64,000 nucleotides of DNA, taken from the IMG/VR virus record IMGVR_UViG_3300021185_003284, positions 49,072 to 113,071 of that record, one strand, 5' to 3'. Both the position numbers and the translations under genes were made by a program. Below are positions 48,630-56,605 of this stretch, piece after piece (position 1 is the stretch's first letter; each line of letters opens with the position of its first letter). Origin of the DNA: a virus. The notes under the pieces were generated by a model. It searched no databases. It was given only the letters and a program-made list of their open reading frames with translations, and was not told the DNA's origin.

Positions 48630-48824
48630 ATGAAATTATCAAAATTAATATTAGAGAATAAGAGGATTATTCATAGATCAGAAATTAACCTTTCTGAAAA
48701 AGACGTTGACCTACTATCTGAAAATATAACTGGTAAGCTCGAAGAATTTCTAGACACCGGAGATAGGTCATTTCTTAAGAAGACTGTTACCGCAGCAATC
48801 CAAGAACTCTTAAAAGATTCTTAA
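48630..48824 (+). CDS. tagged small protein (ILE tag, 64 aa)
   Basis: The 64-aa product starts MKLSKLILENKRIIHRSE and is otherwise a short helical domain (LSEKDVDLLSENITGKLEEF). Its tag differs from the 48266 tag by one residue over the first nine. It is one of the smallest members of the tagged family. Confidence 0.6.
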   Translation: MKLSKLILENKRIIHRSEINLSEKDVDLLSENITGKLEEFLDTGDRSFLKKTVTAAIQELLKDS

Positions 48825-48830
48825 TAATAG

Positions 48831-48861
48831 TTGTTTTTACGAATTATTCTTCTTATATTAT
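48831..48861 (+). promoter_or_regulatory. host-type promoter (TTG-N20-TATATTAT)
   Basis: TTG at 48831, 20 nt, then TATATTAT at 48854-48861. It gives the primase gene its own promoter within the late region, so the primase can be expressed before the tagged genes. Confidence 0.65.
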
Positions 48862-48884
48862 AGAATAATAGTTACGGACAATCT

Positions 48885-49808
48885 ATGGATTATACTTTCC
48901 TTTTAGGATCCATTGAAAACATCTTAGGCAAAAGTCATAAGAGAGCAAGAGAGAATCATGCTTTCCATTGCCCATTTTGTAATCATAGGAAACCAAAGCT
49001 TGAGATTAATATGGCAACTACCGAAGAAGGTAAGAACTTCTGGGAATGTTGGGTATGTCAAACTCGAGGTCAAACTATTCGTTCTCTACTTAAACAACTA
49101 AAAACACCTAGAGAACAAGCACAGGAGATATTAAAATATCTTCCAAAAGGAACTACAATAGAGTATAAACAACTATCTATAGTAGAGCTTCCTAAAGAGT
49201 ACCAACCTCTTTATAATGCTTCTCCAACATCGGTTGTAGCTAACATAGTAAGAAAATATTTATATGACAGAGGGCTTAACGACAATGATTTTATTAAATA
49301 TAGCATTGGATACTGCACAACTGGAGAATATGGAGGAAGAGTTATTATACCAAGTTATTCTTCATCCAACCAACTCAATTTCTTTATTGCAAGAACTTAC
49401 GACGGAAATTACTTTAAGTACAAAAATCCAGAAGCTTCTAAAGATATAGTATTTTTTGAGAACTTAATTAATTGGAATGCTCCTATTATTCTTTGTGAAG
49501 GAGTATTTGATGCAATAGCTATACGTAGAAATGCTGTTCCGCTACTGGGAAAGAGTGTTTCTAATTCACTTTATAAAAAGATTATAACAACTACTACAAA
49601 CGATATCTATATAGCATTAGACACAGATGCTAGAGATAGAGCTCTCTCAATAGCTGAGAAGTTTTTAAACGAAGGTAAAAGAGTGTTCATAGCAGACCTA
49701 CCAGATAAAGATCCCTCAGAGATGGGTTTCACTACTTTTACAAAATTCATACAGCAAGCTAAGGAATTGGATCTATCAAGCCTTATGCTTCATAAACTAA
49801 ATCTATGA
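48885..49808 (+). CDS. DNA primase, gp61-like (zinc finger plus TOPRIM)
   Basis: The 307-aa protein has an N-terminal primase zinc finger (CPFC near residues 29-32 and CWVC near 50-53). A TOPRIM domain follows with LCEGVFDAIAI near residue 204 (catalytic Glu) and YIALDTDA near 243 (DxD). T4 gp61 is 342 aa with the same layout and makes RNA primers for lagging-strand synthesis with the gp41 helicase. No helicase is in this window. It overlaps the next gene by 4 nt. Confidence 0.85.
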   Translation: MDYTFLLGSIENILGKSHKRARENHAFHCPFCNHRKPKLEINMATTEEGKNFWECWVCQTRGQTIRSLLKQLKTPREQAQEILKYLPKGTTIEYKQLSIVELPKEYQPLYNASPTSVVANIVRKYLYDRGLNDNDFIKYSIGYCTTGEYGGRVIIPSYSSSNQLNFFIARTYDGNYFKYKNPEASKDIVFFENLINWNAPIILCEGVFDAIAIRRNAVPLLGKSVSNSLYKKIITTTTNDIYIALDTDARDRALSIAEKFLNEGKRVFIADLPDKDPSEMGFTTFTKFIQQAKELDLSSLMLHKLNL

Positions 49809-50587
49809 TTAAACAAGGAATGAACATTCTTAAAGAGAATGCAAAGAAAAGATTAGACTTTAACCCCGAGTTAAAGCAGATAAATTTTTTAGACCGAAGA
49901 GTCTATAAGAGAAGCGAAGGAGTATATTACCCGTCTGTAACTACAATACTCCAATATATGCCCAAGAATAAGTTTTTTGAAACATGGATGAAAGACGTTG
50001 GGCATAACGCTGATCTTATTATGCGTAAAGCAGGTAAAGAAGGAACTCAAGTACATGAAGCTGCCGAGAAATTAGTAGAGGGAGAAGAAGTAACCTGGAT
50101 GGACGATTATGGGAACGCTAAATACTCTCAACTAGTATGGGAGATGATACTTAAGTTTGCTGAGTTTTGGAAGACATATAAACCTGAACTAATATCATCA
50201 GAACAATTTGTATGGTCAGATAAACATAAGTATGCTGGAACAGCTGATATAGTATGTAAGATGAATGGAGAGACCTGGTTACTGGATATTAAAACTTCTA
50301 ATAGTATACATAAGTCGTATGATCTACAATTGGCTTCCTATGCAAAAGGGTTAAAAGAAAGTAGAGGAGTAACAATAGAGAGAACAGGTATTATTTGGTT
50401 AAAAGCTCACTCTAGAGGTCCAAGTAAACAGAAGAATGTAATTCAAGGTAAAGGATGGAAGCTGTTACAGATAGATGACATAGAAAAAAACTTTAGTTTA
50501 TTTAAAAACATATACGAACTATACTCTTTAGAGAACCCAAATACTGAACCTATTTATAATAGTTACCCTACAACTATAAAAATATGA
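49805..50587 (+). CDS. PD-(D/E)XK nuclease (RecB/Cas4-like fold)
   Basis: The 260-aa protein has the PD-(D/E)XK pattern. A helix with GTQVHEAAEKL near residue 80 is followed by YAGTADIVCKM near 141 with the first Asp, WLLDIKTSNS near 156 with D-x-K, and QLASYAKGL near 172. This order matches RecB-type exonucleases of phages. It is coupled to the primase, so a role in replication or recombination is likely. Confidence 0.8.
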   Translation: MIKQGMNILKENAKKRLDFNPELKQINFLDRRVYKRSEGVYYPSVTTILQYMPKNKFFETWMKDVGHNADLIMRKAGKEGTQVHEAAEKLVEGEEVTWMDDYGNAKYSQLVWEMILKFAEFWKTYKPELISSEQFVWSDKHKYAGTADIVCKMNGETWLLDIKTSNSIHKSYDLQLASYAKGLKESRGVTIERTGIIWLKAHSRGPSKQKNVIQGKGWKLLQIDDIEKNFSLFKNIYELYSLENPNTEPIYNSYPTTIKI

Positions 50588-51549
50588 AAAAATTTATCTA
50601 TTTAGCGTTAATACTTTCTTTAGCTAGCTGTAAAAGCTACCAACTATCTACCTACTATACAGAACCAGTAACTATTAACGGTATAGAAGCCGATGTTATT
50701 GAAAATGAATTTCAATTAGATAGAAAGTTTAGACTTGACGATAAGTTTAGATGGAACTTTGCACAGTATGCAATGAATCAAGATTTAAGATGGTATTCTG
50801 ATTTCTATTTTAACAATAGGATGTATAGAAGTCCATTTAGTTCACCATTTGATTTTTATTGGAATTCACAACAGTACTGGTGGAATTGGTCATCAAACTA
50901 TTCATTTAATTATGGATTTAACCATTGGGATACTTTTGGATTCAACGGTTGGAATAATTATGGATGGAACAATTACTATTATTTGAATAATGTATATACG
51001 TGGAATAATTGGAGATGGAACAATAGAATAGATAACAACTACTGGGAAGATAGAAGCAGAAGAAACGTTGCTTATATAAACGGTAGAAGAGGGTCTAGAA
51101 ATACTATAGTACAAGCACCAACAGGAACAGTAGGTAGAACTATAGTAAATGTTAACACACCTAGATTAAGGAATGATAGAATTCCTACACCTAACGATAT
51201 TGACATTGTAATTGAAAGACCAGATAGAAGCCTTATTGGAAGATTTATAGATAAAATGGAAGATAAAGGTATAAGAGTAAGAACATATAATAACCCTAAT
51301 CAGATTAATAATGATAAAATTATCAGACCTAATCCTAGAAGCTACAACAGGACCGAAAGCGGTAATAATGGCGGGAGGAGCTGGAACAGGCAAAACGTAC
51401 CTCCTCAACCAACTAGATCTAGGCAGCCTAACGCAGTTCAACCCAGACAAGTACGTGGAGGATCAGGATCACCCGTACTACAACAATCTAGGAGCAGCCA
51501 GCAGCCAAGTAGCCAAGGACGTAGCAGCAGCAGCAGAATTAAAAACTAG
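50584..51549 (+). CDS. lipoprotein with aromatic/Asn-rich body, overlapping the next gene
   Basis: The 321-aa product has a lipoprotein signal (IYLALILSLASC). Residues 60-155 are extraordinarily rich in Trp, Asn, Tyr and Phe, and the tail is basic with many Arg, Gln and Ser. The last 239 nt overlap the following gene in another frame. In the overlap the product is low-complexity (QSRSSQQPSSQG), while the other frame encodes a conserved P-loop. The tail is thus probably overprinted on an older gene. A surface-exposed role is likely; function is unknown. Confidence 0.6.
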   Translation: MKKFIYLALILSLASCKSYQLSTYYTEPVTINGIEADVIENEFQLDRKFRLDDKFRWNFAQYAMNQDLRWYSDFYFNNRMYRSPFSSPFDFYWNSQQYWWNWSSNYSFNYGFNHWDTFGFNGWNNYGWNNYYYLNNVYTWNNWRWNNRIDNNYWEDRSRRNVAYINGRRGSRNTIVQAPTGTVGRTIVNVNTPRLRNDRIPTPNDIDIVIERPDRSLIGRFIDKMEDKGIRVRTYNNPNQINNDKIIRPNPRSYNRTESGNNGGRSWNRQNVPPQPTRSRQPNAVQPRQVRGGSGSPVLQQSRSSQQPSSQGRSSSSRIKN

Positions 51550-52249
51550 TTTAGTTTGGGATACCACTGCATCTGGTGTACAGTTTAGAAAAGGACTTGA
51601 TAACCTTTTAAATAAAGGATATAAGGTCTATATGGTAATGGTATATACTCATCCTATGATAGCATATATTTCTAACTTTACTAGAAAGAGAAATATTCCT
51701 GGAGCATCAGTATTTAAAACCTGGAGAAACGTATATCAAAAGATAGCCGAATATGATAAGGCAACTAAAGGTAATTTTTCAATCTTTGTAAATGATTTTG
51801 GAGGTAAGTATGCTAAGGAAGTAGAAGGGTTTAACCTAGCATCTAAAAATGGAGAAGCAGGAATCAAAGACTATTTAACAAAGTATAACGAAAAAACAGG
51901 AGCAGGTAAAAGCTCTTTCTTTAAACCAGTTGAGATGTCATCATCAGAGGAGCAAGAGTTTAATAAAGCTCTTGGTAGTTTAGATTACGATAGAGATAAT
52001 AGATCTGAAGATAAAGCGATTAAGACTGAATTTTTAAAGTACTATAGAAAAAACGGAGTAGGACCAGGTGAAGATCAATTAAAGGTAACTAGGGATAAAT
52101 ATAGAGATAAAAAAGTAAAGCTTGACAAAGAAGCTTCTCAGGTAATGGATAATATTATAGATATGATTTTTAATCCTAAATATCAAGATAAACTTAACCA
52201 TTCATCTCCTAAAGAAATAGATCAAAAAGTACAAGCATTTTTAGCATGA
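51311..52249 (+). CDS. tagged zeta-toxin-like P-loop kinase
   Basis: The 312-aa product begins MIKLSDLILEATTGPK, with the I-L-E tag. It continues at once with AVIMAGGAGTGKTYLL (Walker A, residues 18-33) and a FNPDKYVED segment, as in zeta-toxin/polynucleotide-kinase type enzymes. VWDTTASGVQF near residue 83 fits the next conserved Asp region of zeta-like kinases. This class phosphorylates nucleotide sugars or nucleic-acid ends. As a tagged protein it would be delivered with the DNA. Its first 239 nt overlap the upstream lipoprotein gene. Confidence 0.7.
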   Translation: MIKLSDLILEATTGPKAVIMAGGAGTGKTYLLNQLDLGSLTQFNPDKYVEDQDHPYYNNLGAASSQVAKDVAAAAELKTSLVWDTTASGVQFRKGLDNLLNKGYKVYMVMVYTHPMIAYISNFTRKRNIPGASVFKTWRNVYQKIAEYDKATKGNFSIFVNDFGGKYAKEVEGFNLASKNGEAGIKDYLTKYNEKTGAGKSSFFKPVEMSSSEEQEFNKALGSLDYDRDNRSEDKAIKTEFLKYYRKNGVGPGEDQLKVTRDKYRDKKVKLDKEASQVMDNIIDMIFNPKYQDKLNHSSPKEIDQKVQAFLA

Positions 52250-52728
52250 TAAAACTAGCTAACATATTAATTGAAAGTGAAGGACCAGCTCCTAAAAAAA
52301 TACCATCTGAAATTTGCTGGCATTTGAGTGAGGAAAAAAGACCAACCTTTCCTGACTATGGATTCCATATTGGCACTGAATTACAGTCTTTAGATAGAGG
52401 TCTTCAAATGCTTGGAGACGAAATGGTTGATGATCCTGACAATACAGTCTTTTATTTACATAAAGTAAAAGTAAATCCTTCAGCTGAAATTTATCCTGAT
52501 ATTTTATTTGATGATCCTGAGGAAGGGTATACTGTACCTAGTGACCAAATAGATAAAAATAAAATTTATTTCTACGAAAATGGTCATGAAGGGATAGACG
52601 GTCCGGAACCTAATCTATCAATCTATACTAGTGGTAATAATATTAAATTAGTTCAAATTATAATTCTAGATACAAGAGGATGGGAAGATGGAGAATCAGA
52701 ATTAAACAAAAGATATAACTCTTTATGA
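52246..52728 (+). CDS. tagged protein of unknown function (LIE tag, 160 aa)
   Basis: The product starts MIKLANILIESEGPAPKK with L-I-E. The body has ICWHLSEEKRP, then YGFHIGTELQSLDRGLQMLG and YLHKVKVNPSAEIYPDI. The H...G.HIGT..qSl.R pattern resembles domains found in phage and plasmid polyvalent proteins and some ADP-ribosyltransferase-like folds, but I cannot assign it. It overlaps both neighbours by 4 nt. Confidence 0.55.
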   Translation: MIKLANILIESEGPAPKKIPSEICWHLSEEKRPTFPDYGFHIGTELQSLDRGLQMLGDEMVDDPDNTVFYLHKVKVNPSAEIYPDILFDDPEEGYTVPSDQIDKNKIYFYENGHEGIDGPEPNLSIYTSGNNIKLVQIIILDTRGWEDGESELNKRYNSL

Positions 52729-54578
52729 TAGCATTATACCCAGGAGCATATAAACCACCTCATAGAGGCCATTTTAACGTCGTTAAGTCTTTACTTGATG
52801 GATCGTATAGTGGTGCAATATACAGTAAGGATGATTATAAAGAAAAAGGAGCAGACTTACTTGGAGGTGTTAAATCAGAAAAGCCTAAGATAGATAAAGT
52901 AATTGTATTTGTTGGTGCCGGTGAGAGAAACGGTATTACTAAGGAGGAGTCAATAGCTATCTGGAAGATATATGCTCAGCATTTAGGTAATGTAGAGATA
53001 TTAGATGGACAGAAGAACCCTATGTTTGCTGCAAAAGACTATGCTCAAGCAAGCCCAGATACAGAATTTGTAGCAGTAACAGGCATTAGAGGAGAAAAAG
53101 ACTTTGTAGACTTAAGAAGAGTAACTACGTTTAAAAATGCTCCTAACGTTAAAGGATTAGCATTAGCTTCAAAACCAGGATCTGGATTTAGAGCATCAGA
53201 TTTTAGAAATAAAATACTATCAGGTAACTTAGATCAAATTACTGACTACTTTCCTGAAGAGTTAGATAAGGAAGAAATATTATCAATATTGACAAATTTA
53301 AAAGATAAAATTGTAGCAGAAATAATTGCTTCTAATATTGAAGGCTTTATAAGTGAATATTTTGTTAAAGAAGAAACAGAAGATAATACACCTTCTTTAA
53401 CTAAGTACATGGCATCATTACTTGAGTATATGATTGATGAAGGAATGAAAATAACACCTCTACCAGAAATAAAGACAATCAAAGATGATGTAAATGCAAA
53501 AGATATATTTGGTAAAACAGCTCATTACGATCCAAACAGTAAAGAGATAGTACTTTACACTTCCGGTAGACACGATAAGGATATATTAAGGTCCTTTTCT
53601 CATGAGATGGTTCATCATATGCAAAACCTAGAAGGTAGATTAGGTAATATCCAAACTTCTAATACAAACGAAGATGATAACTTATTAGAATTAGAAAAAG
53701 AAGCTTACTTGAAAGGAAATATTACTTTTCGTAATTGGGAAGATAGTATAAAGAACGAATCAAAAAATGTTATGGCAGAAGGAAAATATGACTCAATAGT
53801 AACTTACCTTACTAACAAGAGTGTTGAAGCAGTGAAGAATGGGTTAATTAGAAAATTAAACCATTACAAAGAAGGTCATTTCGGCGATCCTAAAACTGAA
53901 GAAGCTAGAATTAGTATGAAAAAAGAAATAGAAAAATCATACCCAATTCTACTCATAGATATACCTGACGATATAGATAAAGAGTTCCAGAAAACTATTG
54001 ATCTTGAATTTGACTTTGAATTGAAAGTTATATTTGCTAAAGGCTCAGACTCTATTATGAGAGACGGAGGAGCATACAAAGGAGGTTTCGGACCGGATGA
54101 TGAATTTGAAAGTCCTAAAGTAGAACTGGAATTTGTTCTTGATCCTTATAACTTTCCTAACGACTTTGAAGAATTATCAGGACAGATATCAGATGTATTA
54201 AGACACGAAATAGAACATTTAACTCAAGCAGGAGGAAACGAAAGAGGTAAATCATTTGGAAAAGATTCTCAATTTGGAGGAGAATTTGGAACAGAAGAGG
54301 AGTCTATATTTCGTACAATGATTCAAAAAGGAATATTAGCTAACGGTGTATCGTATTTAACTTTACCATCTGAAATAGATGCTAACATACAGGGATTATA
54401 TCTTTCAGCTAAAAAACAAAAAAGACCTTTTGTTGACGTTGTAGATCAATATCTATACCAATTTACAGACCAATATGATGAGCAAGGAGATCCTTACTTA
54501 ACTAAAAAAGATGTTGAAGATGTAAAGAAAGTATGGGCATTAAGACTACCGGCACTAGGCATTAAACAAAAATTATAA
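52725..54578 (+). CDS. nucleotidyltransferase fused to two metallopeptidase-like domains
   Basis: Residues 1-160 look like a cytidylyltransferase-family nucleotidyltransferase: LYPGAYKPPHRGHFNVV with HxGH (H13-H16) and a later conserved region (SGFRASDFRNKI). Residues 280-330 hold SHEMVHHMQ with a zinc-peptidase HExxH (293-297). A second HExxH is in RHEIEHLTQ (494-498), each in a mostly helical domain. The three-part layout in one 617-aa chain is unusual. It lacks the N-terminal tag but sits between tagged genes. Confidence 0.7.
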   Translation: MIALYPGAYKPPHRGHFNVVKSLLDGSYSGAIYSKDDYKEKGADLLGGVKSEKPKIDKVIVFVGAGERNGITKEESIAIWKIYAQHLGNVEILDGQKNPMFAAKDYAQASPDTEFVAVTGIRGEKDFVDLRRVTTFKNAPNVKGLALASKPGSGFRASDFRNKILSGNLDQITDYFPEELDKEEILSILTNLKDKIVAEIIASNIEGFISEYFVKEETEDNTPSLTKYMASLLEYMIDEGMKITPLPEIKTIKDDVNAKDIFGKTAHYDPNSKEIVLYTSGRHDKDILRSFSHEMVHHMQNLEGRLGNIQTSNTNEDDNLLELEKEAYLKGNITFRNWEDSIKNESKNVMAEGKYDSIVTYLTNKSVEAVKNGLIRKLNHYKEGHFGDPKTEEARISMKKEIEKSYPILLIDIPDDIDKEFQKTIDLEFDFELKVIFAKGSDSIMRDGGAYKGGFGPDDEFESPKVELEFVLDPYNFPNDFEELSGQISDVLRHEIEHLTQAGGNERGKSFGKDSQFGGEFGTEEESIFRTMIQKGILANGVSYLTLPSEIDANIQGLYLSAKKQKRPFVDVVDQYLYQFTDQYDEQGDPYLTKKDVEDVKKVWALRLPALGIKQKL

Positions 54579-54588
54579 AATTAAGGTT

Positions 54589-55131
54589 ATGGAAAAATTA
54601 GTAGATTTATTAGAAGCGTACCCGCTTCCAGAAGTAAAAGAAAAACCAAAGTATAAAATATACTGTGATATGGACGGCGTATTAACTGACTTTGAAAAGA
54701 GATTTGAACACTTTAGTGGAATGCACCCACAAGAGTATGAAAAAGCAAAAGGTACTCCTGCATTTTGGGAACTTATAGATAATAAAATTGGAGTTAGATT
54801 TTGGGTTGGAATGGATTGGATGCCTCAAGGCAAAGAGTTATGGAACTTTATATCACCCTACCAGCCGGATTTATTAACTTCTCCTTCTAGACATAATAAC
54901 TCTAGATTAGGAAAACAGTTATGGGCTAAGAATAACCTTAACCCTAAACCAAAAGTAATAATGGCATACTCTAAAGATAAGCAGAGATATGCAAATGAAA
55001 ATAGTATATTAATAGACGATAAAAAGTCAAATATAAATGAATGGGCATCTAAAGGCGGTATAGCTATAAGATGTAAAGACGGTAACGTTAACCATGTTAT
55101 AGAAAAATTAAAAGAGTTAGGTTATGAGTGA
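54589..55131 (+). CDS. tagged HAD-family 5'-nucleotidase
   Basis: The 180-aa product starts MEKLVDLLEAYPLPEV, a variant tag with L-L-E, then has YCDMDGVLTDFEKRFEHF (HAD motif I, near residue 26) and ILIDDKKSNINEW near residue 142 (motif IV). This is the pattern of 5'(3')-deoxyribonucleotidases. The gene has a GGTTATG start context and overlaps the next gene by 8 nt. Together with the tag, it could dephosphorylate host nucleotides early after injection (inference). Confidence 0.75.
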   Translation: MEKLVDLLEAYPLPEVKEKPKYKIYCDMDGVLTDFEKRFEHFSGMHPQEYEKAKGTPAFWELIDNKIGVRFWVGMDWMPQGKELWNFISPYQPDLLTSPSRHNNSRLGKQLWAKNNLNPKPKVIMAYSKDKQRYANENSILIDDKKSNINEWASKGGIAIRCKDGNVNHVIEKLKELGYE

Positions 55132-55699
55132 TTCATCACTAAAGAAAGAATTTAGACGAGAAGACGTACAGAGAGTTAGAAATATAGTTAATAAAGATTT
55201 TACATCTAAAACTAAATCTCAAACTGGTTATAGTAAGTCTTCTAACAACTATAAAGAAGGAGACCTCTGGGAAGAATCAGGTAAGACCTGGACTATCAAA
55301 AACGGTATTAAGCAGAATATTACTAAGCTAGATGCTGCAAAAAAAGCTATGAGGATACCTCTTGCTTGCCCAAAATGTGGAGGTTCTATGAAACATCACT
55401 TAGCTAAAAAAATGTATAAGATACACGGTTTTTGTTTTGACTGTACCCTACAGTATGAAGCAGAGCTTAGAAAAGCCGGTTTATTTAAAAAGTATGAAGC
55501 AAGTATGATTAATGGATCGATAGATGCATTTGCAAAAGACCTTACCTCCTGGGTTAATGAATACAGCGTCCAGTCAAGTAGCTTCGTCACAGAACAGGGG
55601 GTTATAGAGGATTGGAACAGTAATACTACCTCTCAGAATAATAAAGTCATGACCAACTTGAAAGAATTTATTGAAGTTTTAAATAAAGCGAAAAAGTAA
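55124..55699 (+). CDS. zinc-ribbon structural-type protein (191 aa)
   Basis: The product has a DLWEESGKTWTIKNGIKQN segment and a four-cysteine ribbon (CPKCGGSM near residue 85 and CFDC near 106), followed by a helical part. This layout is one I recall from T4-like marine phages without known function. It lacks the tag. It overlaps the nucleotidase gene by 8 nt. Confidence 0.6.
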   Translation: MSDSSLKKEFRREDVQRVRNIVNKDFTSKTKSQTGYSKSSNNYKEGDLWEESGKTWTIKNGIKQNITKLDAAKKAMRIPLACPKCGGSMKHHLAKKMYKIHGFCFDCTLQYEAELRKAGLFKKYEASMINGSIDAFAKDLTSWVNEYSVQSSSFVTEQGVIEDWNSNTTSQNNKVMTNLKEFIEVLNKAKK

Positions 55700-55701
55700 A
55701 G

Positions 55702-55709
55702 TATTTATA
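55702..55709 (+). promoter_or_regulatory. TATTTATA motif
   Basis: TATTTATA follows the upstream stop by 2 nt and is 53 nt before the ATG at 55763. Confidence 0.4.
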
Positions 55710-55762
55710 TATAAGAAAGTACTCCGAAGAGGATACAGTAATAATACAAAACAATACTACAA

Positions 55763-56119
55763 ATGACTCAAAAAGAAGTACTAGATGCTCTGTTAGCTGA
55801 AATCAAGCACATCAAGACTCACATGCCAAATGGTGAATTAAAACAAATGGCAAGAGATTTTGAAAGCATGAAAGAGGACTTATCAGACCTAAAGTATACA
55901 CTACTAAATCCTGAAAATGGAGTTATAGTTAATACTAACAGAAATACCGAATATAGAAAAGAACTCGAAAATAACGAAGTTGACTTTAGAAATAAGTTAA
56001 TGGAAATAGAAGATCTTAAAAGATGGAAGGAAGGAGTTACAAGGGCACTGTGGATTATCTTTGGTATTTTAGCAACAGTCGTAATTAGAATGATACTAAT
56101 GCATTCAGAACAAGGATAA
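55763..56119 (+). CDS. coiled-coil protein with C-terminal membrane helix (118 aa)
   Basis: The helical, charged 118-aa protein (AEIKHIKTHMPNGELKQMAR) ends in one hydrophobic helix (LWIIFGILATVVIRMILM, residues about 95-113). It may be anchored in the membrane by its tail, or be a holin- or spanin-like protein. No other evidence favours either. Confidence 0.55.
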   Translation: MTQKEVLDALLAEIKHIKTHMPNGELKQMARDFESMKEDLSDLKYTLLNPENGVIVNTNRNTEYRKELENNEVDFRNKLMEIEDLKRWKEGVTRALWIIFGILATVVIRMILMHSEQG

Positions 56120-56126
56120 TAAAATA

Positions 56127-56327
56127 ATGTCTATAAAATTAAAACCATCAACAAAACAGTATATAAAAGATTCTAGAGGTAAAATGACTAATAAGTGGAC
56201 TATGTTACATTTTCCACCTTCAAGTTTTAAAACAAAAGAATTAAAGGAGATGTACAGCAGTAACGCCTACAGTAGAAAAAAACATCTAATTAAAAAAGAA
56301 TTAGAAAACAGAGGTCAAGAAGTATGA
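56127..56327 (+). CDS. small basic protein (66 aa)
   Basis: The 66-aa product is strongly basic (SIKLKPSTKQYIKDSRGK, ending KKHLIKKELENRGQEV) and could bind nucleic acid. It overlaps the following tagged basic protein by 4 nt. Confidence 0.55.
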   Translation: MSIKLKPSTKQYIKDSRGKMTNKWTMLHFPPSSFKTKELKEMYSSNAYSRKKHLIKKELENRGQEV

Positions 56328-56602
56328 AAAAATCTGAATTAATAAATGCTATTAAAGAAGTATTAGCAGAAGAAAAACCAGGTCTATGGGCTAACATCAG
56401 AGCTAAAAGAGCTAGAGGTGAAAAACCTGCTCATAAAAACTCTAACGCACATAAAGATGCAGTTAAGGCTGGTAAGAAGATTAACAAAGAAGGTCTTTGG
56501 GCTAATATTAATGCTAAGAAAAAAGCAGGTAAGAAACCTTCTCATGGTAATTCTAATGCTCACAAAGATGCAGAAAAGGCTGGTAATAAGTTAAAACCAT
56601 AA
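56324..56602 (+). CDS. tagged basic protein with two GLWANI repeats (92 aa)
   Basis: The product starts MKKSELINAIKEVLAEEKPG with I-K-E and L-A-E sites. It then has two near-identical units of about 32 residues (residues 20-51 and 57-89), each of the form GLWANI-x-AK-x(3)-G-x-KP-x-H-x-NSNAHKDA-x-KAG. The repeats are Lys/His-rich, fitting a packaged DNA-binding protein. I recall GLWANI-type basic repeats from other phage proteins, without known function. Confidence 0.7.
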   Translation: MKKSELINAIKEVLAEEKPGLWANIRAKRARGEKPAHKNSNAHKDAVKAGKKINKEGLWANINAKKKAGKKPSHGNSNAHKDAEKAGNKLKP

Positions 56603-56605
56603 ATA

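Noticed and set aside
51166-51450. Minus-strand ORF in the gene-overlap region
   Set aside because: Two + strand frames already use this segment, and the minus frame shows no motif.
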